Source: Coriobacteriaceae bacterium
GTDB lineage: Bacteria > Actinomycetota > Coriobacteriia > Coriobacteriales > Coriobacteriaceae
Assembly (NCBI GenBank): GCA_902363125.1
Contig: CABIZD010000002.1
Location: forward strand, 124,001 to 188,000
Direction of reading: 5' to 3'
Length of the DNA: 64,000 nt
The notes under the pieces were generated by a model that saw nothing but the letters and a program-made list of their open reading frames with translations, made no database searches and was not told where the DNA came from. Below, piece by piece: positions 1 to 7,109 of this stretch; within the stretch, counting starts at the first letter, position 1; each line of letters begins with the position of its first letter. A program made the translations under genes and the position numbers.

Positions 1-1
1 G

Positions 2-346
2 CACGGCTCGTGCCTGATCAACTGCTTCGCCGAGAGGGGCGCCGCCCGGGGCTCGGCGTCCAGCGGCGTCTCCCGAAGGGTCGCCGCCGTGGGAATTCCC
101 AAGGCGACCAGGAGGAAGTGGATGGGGAATACGGCCATGCAGGAGGTCGCGACCGTGCTCGTGGCGCACTCCGGCTTGGTACCCGAGGGCTCCTCGCGCT
201 CGCGCGCCGCATCCGAGCTCGCCGAGATGTTCGCCAGGGCCGGCGGCGAAACCGAGGCGCTGCCCGACAAGGGGCCCGACGCCGCAGCTCGCTCCGCGCT
301 CGAGTTCCTTCGCAGGTTGACAGAATCGCTCGGGCTGGTAGAATAG
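2..346 (+). CDS. Hypothetical protein, 5'-truncated by the window edge
   Basis: The frame is open from the first bases of the window to a stop at 344-346, so the visible 114 residues are probably the C-terminal part of a longer protein. A GTG at 89 could give an 85-residue product, but no convincing ribosome binding site precedes it. The visible part is Ala/Arg-rich and predicted helical, and ends in LRRLTESLGLVE. I see no motif that identifies a function. It lies upstream of the replication module on the same strand and is presumably an ICE gene. Confidence 0.45.
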   Translation, partial: HGSCLINCFAERGAARGSASSGVSRRVAAVGIPKATRRKWMGNTAMQEVATVLVAHSGLVPEGSSRSRAASELAEMFARAGGETEALPDKGPDAAARSALEFLRRLTESLGLVE

Positions 347-477
347 CCTGCAGATAGCAAAACCTTCACGGTTTTAGGGGCGGACTTGCGCAAGCGACTC
401 TGCCCTATTTTTATATTCACTCGCTATAGGAGACGGGTGATACCTGGGTCAATGACAGAACTGAGAAGCCCGGAATA

Positions 478-860
478 ATGGATGCGGTATATCCGATTTC
501 ACTGAGAGAAATTCTCCTAAATCCCGGAACGACAACGCGGATCTACTGGAAAGTGAGCGCTGTCGCGAATATTGCCTTAGCCCAGAATCAAGCCCGGAAC
601 GATTCGATCCTGATGGGCACTTGGTCAACGAGAGCGGTACGAGAATGTTCGACCCAGAAGACCCGGAAAGGCTTGGAGAAGAGGTCATCGGCATGAGGAA
701 TAGGGTGCGAATGGCGAAATGCCTGCTGATAGACGACCAAATGGCCATGGTCCGCGAGGTCTGGCCTCAAGCCGTTCAGCTCGACGAGGGCGTGGCGGAC
801 CTCGGCGATATTGTCGTTCGGGCGACCGAGAACAGCTGCAGGGTAACGGAGAAGCCCTAA
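478..860 (+). pseudogene. Possible decayed ORF at the leading edge of the element
   Basis: Two overlapping short frames look protein-like in different parts of this stretch. Frame 1 from the ATG at 478 reads plausibly to about 590. Frame 3 then reads plausibly to the stop at 858-860 (including MFDPEDPERLGEEV), with possible internal starts TTG 621 or ATG 645. A frameshifted remnant would explain the switch. Base composition is less GC-rich than the neighbouring ICE genes. No family is recognised, and a chance open frame cannot be excluded. Confidence 0.22.
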
Positions 861-1343
861 TCGAGCCGTCGACGCCCGCTCGTCCATCCCAGCTTGCCCA
901 GACGGCCCTCCCGCAATGTCCTTGTCCCAACGGATGGGTACCATTTACCCGGGTGCACCTGGGGCAACGGGTCGGCAGGCCCGCGCAAGGTCGCTCGCAG
1001 AACACGCAACATCAAACACGACAGAAGAGGCGAACGACAGATGCCGGACCCCGGACGACAGCACCGCGAAAGACGAGCATTCCGACCACAACTGAACAAT
1101 CTTCGATTCTAGGCAGGCGCCCGCATGGGCGCCTTTTACTTTTCAGGGACTTAGCCGCGAGCTAAGGCGCGCGGCTCATGGCCGTTTCGTGAAGGCCCGA
1201 CCAGCTCGACCCGTCTCGACCCATCTCCGCTCGCGCCGTGCTCACTAATCGCCATCAGGCGGTTCAATCGTCGCGCAGACGAAAAGGCACACGATGTCGT
1301 GCGGTGTCCTCGCGCGGTGCCGCACGGGAAGATTGGAGGAACC
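861..1343. other. Non-coding stretch before the first HTH gene
   Basis: I find no supported gene here. A weak Arg-rich frame from 894 to 1112 ends just before a clear terminator but has only a TTG start and no recognisable product. The motif CTCGACCC occurs in close tandem around 1205-1225 and again around 3243-3260. This may reflect a shared element upstream of ICE genes, or simply GC-rich composition. Confidence 0.4.
1116..1143 (+). terminator. Rho-independent terminator
   Basis: A 7-bp perfect stem GGCGCCC / GGGCGCC with loop GCAT is followed by TTTTACTTTT. It separates the decayed leading edge from the HTH and replication genes. Confidence 0.75.
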
Positions 1344-1562
1344 ATGGCACGCACAGCCGAATGCGCCGCGCCCGAGGGAAGCCAAGACCGCGACGAATGG
1401 ATGACGGTGATCGAGATGCAGGAGTACATGAGGGCAAGCCGAAACAAGGCATACGACCTCATCTGGTCGGGAGAGATCGACTCGTACAGGCTCGGAAGGA
1501 AGCTCCTGGTGTCGAGGGCGTCAGTGGACGCCTACATCGAGTCGAGGAGCGGGAGAAAATGA
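1344..1562 (+). CDS. Small helix-turn-helix (excisionase/MerR-like) protein
   Basis: This 72-residue protein carries an excisionase-type winged HTH: the segment from WMTVIEMQEYM through NKAYDLIWSGEIDSYRLG to RKLLVSRASVDAYIES is the usual pattern of HTH_17/Xis-like DNA-binding proteins that read short sites. The ATG at 1344 is preceded by TTGGAGGAACC, so it is preferred over upstream starts in the same frame. It lies 78 bp before a second small HTH gene and upstream of the replication initiator. A role as a transcription factor or recombination directionality factor is inference; a separate excisionase sits next to the integrase, so a regulatory role is more likely here. Confidence 0.75.
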   Translation: MARTAECAAPEGSQDRDEWMTVIEMQEYMRASRNKAYDLIWSGEIDSYRLGRKLLVSRASVDAYIESRSGRK

Positions 1563-1640
1563 CGGCGGCGACCGCCCCAGGAGCCGCCCGCGGCCGGGCA
1601 CGCGAGGGAGCCTCGAGACGAAAGGAGCTCGAGGGCGACC

Positions 1641-1889
1641 ATGACCAAGAGCATTAGCAGGAGCCAGGTGAGGCTCATCGCATCGACCAACGCGATATTC
1701 GGCGCCGACGAGGCGTGCGCGATGCTGCGCATCAGCCGCGACGCCATGTACCGGCTCGCCAAGGACCCCGACGACCCGTTCCCGATCCGCTACATCGGCG
1801 GCAAGACGCGCGACGGCATCGTGCTGCACGACGAGCTCGTCGCATGGGTCGAGCGGAACAGCATCGTCGGCTCGCCCAGAAGGGGCTAG
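1641..1889 (+). CDS. Second small helix-turn-helix DNA-binding protein
   Basis: The 82-residue product contains FGADEACAMLRISRDAMYRLAK followed by DDPFPIRYIGGKTRDGIVLHDELVAWVE, which is the AlpA/excisionase-like pattern: a helix-turn-helix with a wing and a terminal helix. The ATG at 1641 follows an AGGAGCTCGAGGG purine stretch. The gene ends 5 bp before the initiator gene, so the two are probably co-transcribed. It may regulate replication or transfer genes of the element; nothing in the sequence fixes its target. Confidence 0.72.
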   Translation: MTKSISRSQVRLIASTNAIFGADEACAMLRISRDAMYRLAKDPDDPFPIRYIGGKTRDGIVLHDELVAWVERNSIVGSPRRG

Positions 1890-1894
1890 CGCCG

Positions 1895-2410
1895 ATGGCG
1901 GCCGCAGGCCCGAAGGGGCGCGACGGCCCCTCCCCGCGCGAGTTCACGACGGTACGGCACTTCATGATGGCGGACCTGGGCCTCTCCGGCCTTCCCCTGC
2001 TCGTCTACGCGCGCATCTTCGGCTTCTGCGACGCCGGGTGCGGCTACTTCGAGAGCAAGGGCGGCCTGGCCCGATTCCTCAACGTGCAGGAGCGCAGCGT
2101 CCACCGCGCCATCCGCGACCTGCTCGACCAGGGCCTCATCGAGGAGTGCGGCATGCACGCCCCGGCACGCGGGCACGCCACCAAGCGGTACCGCATCGTG
2201 CGCGAGAGGCTGCCGCCCGGAGCGCTGGCAACCCCTGACGAATCGTCAGGGTTCCCGGCGCGAAAGGGTGACGAAATGACAGGGTTCGCCGCGAACAAGG
2301 GTGACGAACCGTCAGGGTTCGCAGCCCGAACCCCTGACGAGATGTCAGGCAAACCCCTGACGATATGCCACCCAATAAGCAAAAGGGACAACAAGGACTT
2401 CAGAAGATAA
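1895..2410 (+). CDS. Replication initiator-like winged-helix protein with an iteron-coded repeat region
   Basis: The 171-residue protein has an N-terminal winged-helix domain (residues about 15-100, with ADLGLSGLPLLVYARIFG and FLNVQERSVHRAIRDLLDQGLIEE) of the kind found in RepA_N and phage O-like initiators. Residues about 113-157 consist of four 11-residue repeats of the form (P/G)DE-x-(S/T)G(F/K)-x(4), encoded by 33-bp DNA repeats listed separately. The next gene is a DnaC-like helicase loader, which matches the initiator-loader pairing of phage lambda O-P and of several plasmids. The ATG at 1895 lies just after the stop of the preceding HTH gene. The initiator role is inferred from fold, neighbour and iterons; a transcription regulator is the alternative. 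Confidence 0.65.
   Translation: MAAAGPKGRDGPSPREFTTVRHFMMADLGLSGLPLLVYARIFGFCDAGCGYFESKGGLARFLNVQERSVHRAIRDLLDQGLIEECGMHAPARGHATKRYRIVRERLPPGALATPDESSGFPARKGDEMTGFAANKGDEPSGFAARTPDEMSGKPLTICHPISKRDNKDFRR
2236..2367 (+). repeat. Iteron array inside the initiator gene (candidate replication origin)
   Basis: Four copies of a unit TGACGA-N6-CAGGGTTC, most with the dyad TGACG-AAN-CGTCA, begin at 2236, 2269, 2302 and 2335. This is an exact 33-bp period, about three helical turns. A fifth half-copy, TGACGATATG, begins at 2358. Copy 1 contains a perfect TGACGAATCGTCA palindrome. In-frame iterons inside an initiator gene are the classic layout of lambda ori within gene O and of some staphylococcal RepA_N plasmids. 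Origin function is inference. Confidence 0.6.
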
Positions 2411-2424
2411 GGAAGGGGCGCCCG

Positions 2425-3213
2425 ATGGACCGAGCGGGACTCATCACCCTGGAGCAGGCCCGGGCGGCCGGGCTCTCCTTCGACGAGCCGGAGCCGAGGA
2501 CGTGCCCGCACTGCGGCGCCGCCCTCGATCCGCTCGGCGCGGCGCTGGCAGGAAAGGTCGCCTGGGTCTCCGCCGCCCCCTGCCCGTGCGAGGGCGCGGC
2601 CCGCGAGCGGGAGGCCGAGGCGCGAAGGCGCGCGGCCCTCGCCGCCAAGGAGGAGGCCGCCCGCCGGGAGAAGGCGCTCTCGCGCGCGGGCATCCCCAGG
2701 CGTTACTGGGCCGCCGAGGCCGACCGCCCCGAGTTCGCCGAGTACATCGCCTCGTTCGCGGGCAACGGGGGCGCCGGGCTCTACATACACGGGGGCGTCG
2801 GCGCCGGCAAGACGCACGCCGCCTCCGCCATGGCCAGGCTGTTCGCCGAGGCCGGCTACGACGTCGCCTTCACGACGGCCAAGGGCATGCTCGAGCGCGT
2901 GAAGGCGACGTTCGACGCGGGCGGCACCGAGGCCGCCGTCGCGCGGTACGCCAAGTGCGACGTCCTCGTGCTCGACGACCTCGGCAAGGAGGACGCGACC
3001 GAGTGGTCCGTCGGCACCGTGTTCAGCGTGCTCGACACGCGCTACGAGGACATGCGCCCGACCATCGTCACGTCGAACTACGCGCCCGGCGTGCTGGCGG
3101 ACAGGCTCGCGAGGCGCGGCGAGCGCGTCACGGCAGAGGCCATCGCGAGCAGGATCTCCCAGACCTGCAGGCCCGTCTACCTGGGCGGAAGGGACAGGCG
3201 CCGGAGCGGCTAG
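2425..3213 (+). CDS. DnaC/IstB-like helicase loader ATPase
   Basis: This 262-residue protein has an N-terminal CPHC...CPC element (residues 27-55) that could bind zinc, a basic coiled-coil stretch, and a AAA+ domain. The Walker A motif GGVGAGKT lies at 123-130 and the Walker B motif VLVLDDLGKE follows about 50 residues later. The spacing and the C-terminal Arg-rich sensor region fit DnaC/DnaI-type loaders, which deliver the replicative helicase to an origin. ATG 2425 is preceded by GGAAGGGG. An upstream ATG-like start at 2365 would overlap the initiator but lacks a binding site. Next to the iteron-bearing initiator it completes a compact replication module. Confidence 0.8.
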   Translation: MDRAGLITLEQARAAGLSFDEPEPRTCPHCGAALDPLGAALAGKVAWVSAAPCPCEGAAREREAEARRRAALAAKEEAARREKALSRAGIPRRYWAAEADRPEFAEYIASFAGNGGAGLYIHGGVGAGKTHAASAMARLFAEAGYDVAFTTAKGMLERVKATFDAGGTEAAVARYAKCDVLVLDDLGKEDATEWSVGTVFSVLDTRYEDMRPTIVTSNYAPGVLADRLARRGERVTAEAIASRISQTCRPVYLGGRDRRRSG

Positions 3214-3414
3214 CTTGTGCGCTTCCCGTGGAGGCGCGGACGGCTCGACCCAGCTCGACCCATCGCGGGCGGCCCCGATGCCCGCCGCAATCGAAATCGC
3301 TATACACGTCTTGGGCGGCGCCGGCGCGCCAGCACGCACGTCTGCTCCGACTCGCACCGTGCCCCCATCGCGAGGACGCCGCCCGCCAAGCAACAAACGA
3401 AAGGCGGAGGGCCC

Positions 3415-3948
3415 ATGGACGGCTTCGAGAGGATAACCGGCCGCGAGCACGAAGAGCTCGTGGAGAAGTGCCAGGAGAACGGCTGGCTCAAGGTCGGCGG
3501 CTTCGACTGGCAGGACGACCCGTTCCTCGAGGAGTACCCCTACGAGTTCTCCCGCACGGACAGCGTCGACAGGCTCCGCGAGGCGCTGGGCTCGGGCAAC
3601 TGGGCCATACGCCAGGGGTTCTGCTACCGCGACCTAGCGTTCATCCAGCAGGTGAACGGCGGCGACGAGTGGTGGACGCTCAAGCGCGACGGCGACGCGT
3701 GGACCGGCTTCGAGAGCTGGAGCTTCGGCGCCATCGCCCAGGAGCCCGAGCGGTTCGAGCGCGCCATGCGCGACATGTGCGAGGCGACGCCGGAGCAGTG
3801 CCGCAGCGGCGAGTGGGCCCATCTGCACGAGAAGGCGCCCGAGCCGCTGGCGCAGCGCGCCGCGTCCGCCCGCGAGGCGAGCCGCGCGCACGCCGGGCAG
3901 GAAGCCCGCGCGCCCATGGCGCGAGAGAGGGCCGTCGGGGCCGAATAG
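3415..3948 (+). CDS. ICE protein of unknown function with an R/A-rich C-terminal tail
   Basis: The 177-residue product begins MDGFERITGREHEELVEKC and has a Trp-rich globular middle (DEWWTLKRDGDAWTGFESW). I do not recognise a family. The last 35 residues contain LAQRAASAREASRAH, which closely matches the tails of the products at 4006 and 13003 and may be a shared sorting or partner signal. The ATG at 3415 follows GGCGGAGGG. A terminator follows it and the conjugation operon begins 57 bp later, so it may be expressed with the replication genes. Confidence 0.7.
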   Translation: MDGFERITGREHEELVEKCQENGWLKVGGFDWQDDPFLEEYPYEFSRTDSVDRLREALGSGNWAIRQGFCYRDLAFIQQVNGGDEWWTLKRDGDAWTGFESWSFGAIAQEPERFERAMRDMCEATPEQCRSGEWAHLHEKAPEPLAQRAASAREASRAHAGQEARAPMARERAVGAE

Positions 3949-3956
3949 GGACGACC

Positions 3957-3979
3957 GGGGCGCGAAGGCGCCCCTTTTT
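3957..3979 (+). terminator. Rho-independent terminator or attenuator before the conjugation operon
   Basis: A perfect 7-bp stem GGGGCGC / GCGCCCC with loop GAAG runs directly into TTTTT. It lies between the unknown gene at 3415 and the first transfer gene at 4006, so it could end the replication transcript or attenuate read-through into the transfer operon. Confidence 0.75.
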
Positions 3980-4005
3980 CATCTCGACTGGAAGGGAGGC
4001 GCGGG

Positions 4006-4557
4006 ATGGCGAGCGACTACGGGGACGAGGCGGGCGGCAAGCTGCTCGACTGGATGCTGAGGATCGGCCAGGAGGCCGGCGCCGAGGCGATGGTGCGCAG
4101 CGCGAGGGAGCTCTCCGAGCGCCTCGCGGGAATCCGCGGGACCATCGCCGGCGGGCGCGCCGAGGCCATCGCGGCCGAGGGCGTGCCGACCTACGCGAAG
4201 CTCAGCCTCGAGGAGCTCTCGGGGCTTCCCGAGTACGCGACGATCAAGGAGGTCGTCTCCGACAAGCTGCGCGCCGCGTCGGTCGAGCACCACATCATCC
4301 CCGGCGAGGGCCGCGACTGGCTGCTCTTCAAGGTGGAGGACGCCCCCGAGGTCGACGAGGCCTTCCGCCAGCTGAAGCAAGAGACGGGCAAGGCCGCCGA
4401 TCGCGCAAGGGAGCGGCTCTCCGAGATAGCCGAGAGGCGCCAGGCGCCCGAGCGGCTTGCGGAGCGCGCCGAGCGGGCGCGCGAGGCGTCGAGGGCCCAC
4501 AGCCAGGGCCTCGGCCGGGAGCGCGGCCCGCGACATATCGAGGGGCCCGAGAGATGA
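4006..4557 (+). CDS. PcfB/DUF3801-like conjugation protein
   Basis: The 183-residue protein has a central segment (about residues 60-125: YAKLSLEELSG, SDKLRAASVEHHIIPGEGRDWLLFKV, VDEAFRQL) that resembles the DUF3801/PcfB family. That family is encoded just upstream of the VirD4 coupling protein in Gram-positive conjugative elements, and the same order is seen here. The stop overlaps the ATG of the VirD4 gene (ATGA), pointing to translational coupling. Its C-terminus carries LAERAERAREASRAH, shared with two other ICE proteins. The start at 4006 has a GGGAGG site. Family assignment is by pattern and neighbourhood. Confidence 0.68.
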   Translation: MASDYGDEAGGKLLDWMLRIGQEAGAEAMVRSARELSERLAGIRGTIAGGRAEAIAAEGVPTYAKLSLEELSGLPEYATIKEVVSDKLRAASVEHHIIPGEGRDWLLFKVEDAPEVDEAFRQLKQETGKAADRARERLSEIAERRQAPERLAERAERAREASRAHSQGLGRERGPRHIEGPER

Positions 4558-6371
4558 GGTGGCAGGCGGCGGCAGCGCTGGCCGCGGCGGCGTTCGCCGC
4601 GGGAGACTTCGCGGCGGCGGCCGTAGCGGCGTCGGGCGCCAACCCGATCATCGACCCGGAGGCCGCCATGGCGGCAATCCTCGCGGCGCTCCGCGCGGGG
4701 CGCGTCTTCTCCGCGGAGGCGCTTCCCCTGTGCACGGGGACGGCCTGCGCGTGCGCGGCGCTCCTCGCCTGGGCGCGCTCCCTGGGGTCCAATGGCGCGC
4801 GGCGCGACGGCGAGGAGCACGGGAGCTCCAGGTGGGCCACGCGTAAGGACATCGCGCCCTTCGGCGACCCCAAGGACCCCGACAACAACATCATCCTCAC
4901 CGACAACGCGCGCATCCGCCTCGTGAGCCGCAGGTTCGACCTCTCCACCGACACCAACGACAACGTGCTCGTGGTTGGAGGACCCGGCACCGGCAAGACG
5001 CGCTACTACGTCAAGCCGAACCTCCTGCAGGCCAACGCCAGCTTCTTCGTGACCGACCCGAAGGGCACGCTCATTCGCGAGATGGGCGGCGCGCTGGCGG
5101 AGCTCGGCTACGAGATCCGCGCGTTCGACACCATCGACTTCACGCGCTCCATGCGCTTCAACCCCATAGCCTACATACGCGACGAGGCGGGCGTCATCCG
5201 CTTCGCCCGCGGCATCGTCGCCAACACCGAGGGCGACGCCGACCACAAGGGCGACCCCTACTGGGAGAAGGCCGAGCGCCTGGTCTACACCGCGCTCACA
5301 GCCTACCTCGTCATGCACTGCGAGCCCGCCGACCGGAACCTCGACGGGCTGCTCACGCTGCTCTCGCTCGCCGACGCCCGCGACGACCCGGGCTACATGA
5401 GCCCGCTCGACATGGTGTTCCGCGAGCTGGAGACCGGCGAGCGCTACGTCAGGCGCGGCGGCGCTTCGGCGGAGGGCGGATCGCTGCGCGGCTTCGCCGA
5501 GGAGGACGGCGCGTGGGAGTGGGTCAAGGTCCGCGAGCCGGCGCCGCCCGACGACTTCGCGCTCGCGAGCTACCGCGAGTTCCGCGTCGCCGCCGGCGAC
5601 ACCATGAAGTCGATGCTCTCGAGCTGCAACGTCCGCCTGAAGCCGCTTTCCATCCGCGCCGTCCGCGACCTCACCTCCAAAGACGAGCTCGACCTCGCCC
5701 ACATGGGCGACGAGGGCGCCAAGGTCGCGCTCTTCGCGTCGATGAGCGACACCGACTCGACCTTCGACTTCCTGTTTGCCCTGCTCATGGACACGGCCGT
5801 GAGCGCGCTTTGCGCCGAGGCGCTCGAGGCGCACGGCGGCTCGCTGCCTACGACGGTGCACTTCGTCTTCGACGAGTTCGCCAACATCGGGCGCATACCC
5901 GACTTCGAGCGGACCATCGCCGTCACCCGCAGCAGGAACATCGCCGTCTCGATGATCGCCCAGTCGCTCTCGCAGCTGAAGGAGACCTACGGCGACAACA
6001 ACGCCGAGACCATCGTGAACGCCTGCGACACGCTGCTCTACCTGGGCGGCAAGGCGAACGAGACCAACGAGGAGATCAGCAAGATGGCCGGCAAGCAGAC
6101 GGTGGCGAGCGAGACGCAGAGCGACTCGCGGGGCGCCGGCTGGACCCGGACCGTGAACCGCGGCGTCTCCGAGCGCGACCTCATACAGCCCGCCGAGGTG
6201 GCGCGCATGCCGCGCGAGGACGCGCTCGTGCTCGTGAACGGGTGCATGCCGCTCATGGACCGGAAGTACCGGCTCGAGCGCCACCCGCGCTCGCGCCTGC
6301 TCGAGGAGGCCGCGCGCCGCGGCCCGTTCGACTTCGCAGAGTACCGCAGGCGGAAGGATGGCACCTCGTGA
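4554..6371 (+). CDS. VirD4/TraG-type conjugative coupling protein
   Basis: The 605-residue ATPase has two N-terminal hydrophobic segments (about residues 5-30 and 55-75), Walker A GGPGTGKT at 142-149, and Walker B FVFDEFANIG in the second half, followed by the conserved SRNIAVSMIAQSLSQL block. Coupling proteins bring the relaxase-bound DNA strand to the type IV secretion channel and energise its transfer. Length and motif order are those of Gram-positive PcfC/TraG proteins. It begins inside the stop codon of the PcfB-like gene and is followed by the pilin-like and VirB3-like genes. Confidence 0.93.
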   Translation: MRWQAAAALAAAAFAAGDFAAAAVAASGANPIIDPEAAMAAILAALRAGRVFSAEALPLCTGTACACAALLAWARSLGSNGARRDGEEHGSSRWATRKDIAPFGDPKDPDNNIILTDNARIRLVSRRFDLSTDTNDNVLVVGGPGTGKTRYYVKPNLLQANASFFVTDPKGTLIREMGGALAELGYEIRAFDTIDFTRSMRFNPIAYIRDEAGVIRFARGIVANTEGDADHKGDPYWEKAERLVYTALTAYLVMHCEPADRNLDGLLTLLSLADARDDPGYMSPLDMVFRELETGERYVRRGGASAEGGSLRGFAEEDGAWEWVKVREPAPPDDFALASYREFRVAAGDTMKSMLSSCNVRLKPLSIRAVRDLTSKDELDLAHMGDEGAKVALFASMSDTDSTFDFLFALLMDTAVSALCAEALEAHGGSLPTTVHFVFDEFANIGRIPDFERTIAVTRSRNIAVSMIAQSLSQLKETYGDNNAETIVNACDTLLYLGGKANETNEEISKMAGKQTVASETQSDSRGAGWTRTVNRGVSERDLIQPAEVARMPREDALVLVNGCMPLMDRKYRLERHPRSRLLEEAARRGPFDFAEYRRRKDGTS

Positions 6372-6392
6372 CGGGGCCGCGGAGGGCGCGGG

Positions 6393-6413
6393 CCTCCCCC
6401 GCCGCGGGGGAGG
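6393..6413 (+). other. Strong GC hairpin between virD4 and the pilin gene
   Basis: A 9-bp perfect stem CCTCCCCCG / CGGGGGAGG with a 3-nt loop lies 22 bp after the VirD4 stop. It has no T-tract, so it is more likely an mRNA-processing or stability hairpin than a terminator. It may let the pilin-like gene downstream be expressed at a different level. Confidence 0.5.
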
Positions 6414-6455
6414 AACAGCAAGGAACATCGTCAACCGAAAGCAAAGGAGAGCAGC

Positions 6456-6671
6456 ATGCTCGCAAACGTCATCAAGCTCGTGTCGGGCTGCGTGACCTTC
6501 CTCGGCGGCTTCCTGGTCGTGTGGGGAGCGGTCTCGCTCGGCCTGGCCATCAGGGAGCAGCAGGGCGGCCCGCAGATCGCGACCGCCATTTCCACCATCG
6601 CCGGCGGCGCGATCATCATCGCCGCGTCGGTCTACTTCGGGCAGCTGGACACGTCCTGGCTGCCGGCATAG
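6456..6671 (+). CDS. Maff2/VirB2-like small membrane protein (pilin-like)
   Basis: This 71-residue protein has two hydrophobic segments (about 8-30 and 42-62: VIKLVSGCVTFLGGFLVVWGA and ISTIAGGAIIIAASVYFG) separated by a short polar loop. That is the shape of Maff2/TrbC/VirB2-type subunits found between VirD4 and PrgI/VirB3 genes in Gram-positive ICEs. The ATG at 6456 follows AAAGGAGAGC, a strong site. It probably sits in the membrane as part of the transfer channel. Identification depends on size, topology and gene order. Confidence 0.75.
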   Translation: MLANVIKLVSGCVTFLGGFLVVWGAVSLGLAIREQQGGPQIATAISTIAGGAIIIAASVYFGQLDTSWLPA

Positions 6672-6683
6672 GGGGCGTCGCGG

Positions 6684-7109
6684 ATGGCGCTCCGGATACC
6701 GGTGCAGAAGGACATCGGCGAGTACGAGGAGAAGATCGTCGGGAAGATGAGCCTGCGCACGCTCGCATGCGTGTCGCTCGGCTTCGGCAGCGCAGTCGGG
6801 GCGGCGGCCTTCGTCCACCTGGGCCTGCACGCCGACGTCGCGGACGCGGCCTTCCCGATCATGCTCTGCAGCATGCCGTTCTGGCTCGCCGGGTTCTGGC
6901 GGCCCTTCGGCATGCGCGCCGAGGAGCTGCTGCCTCTCCTGGCGGCACACGAGCTCTCCCCGCAGCTGCTCGCGTACGAGCCCTGCCTCGCCGCGAGCCT
7001 CCCCGAGGGCTCGCCGCGCCCGGGCCGCCCGGGACGGCGCGCGAGGCGCAGGGCCAGGAAGAAAGGAGCCGAGCTCTATGAGCCGAGCAAGAACCAACAA
7101 GGAGAATAG
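6684..7109 (+). CDS. PrgI/VirB3-like conjugation membrane protein
   Basis: The 141-residue product starts MALRIPVQKDIGEYEEKIVGKMSLR, a signature of the PrgI family, followed by two transmembrane segments (about 27-48 and 54-72) and a basic C-terminal tail. PrgI proteins are the Gram-positive counterpart of VirB3 and work with the VirB4 ATPase at the inner face of the channel. Its 3' end overlaps the VirB4 start by 32 bp, which supports co-expression. Confidence 0.88.
   Translation: MALRIPVQKDIGEYEEKIVGKMSLRTLACVSLGFGSAVGAAAFVHLGLHADVADAAFPIMLCSMPFWLAGFWRPFGMRAEELLPLLAAHELSPQLLAYEPCLAASLPEGSPRPGRPGRRARRRARKKGAELYEPSKNQQGE

Noticed and set aside
2502..4553. Open frame that would extend the VirD4 gene upstream by about 680 residues
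   Set aside because: The extension overlaps the helicase loader and PcfB-like genes in another frame and is Arg-rich nonsense; the coupled ATG at 4554 is the true start.
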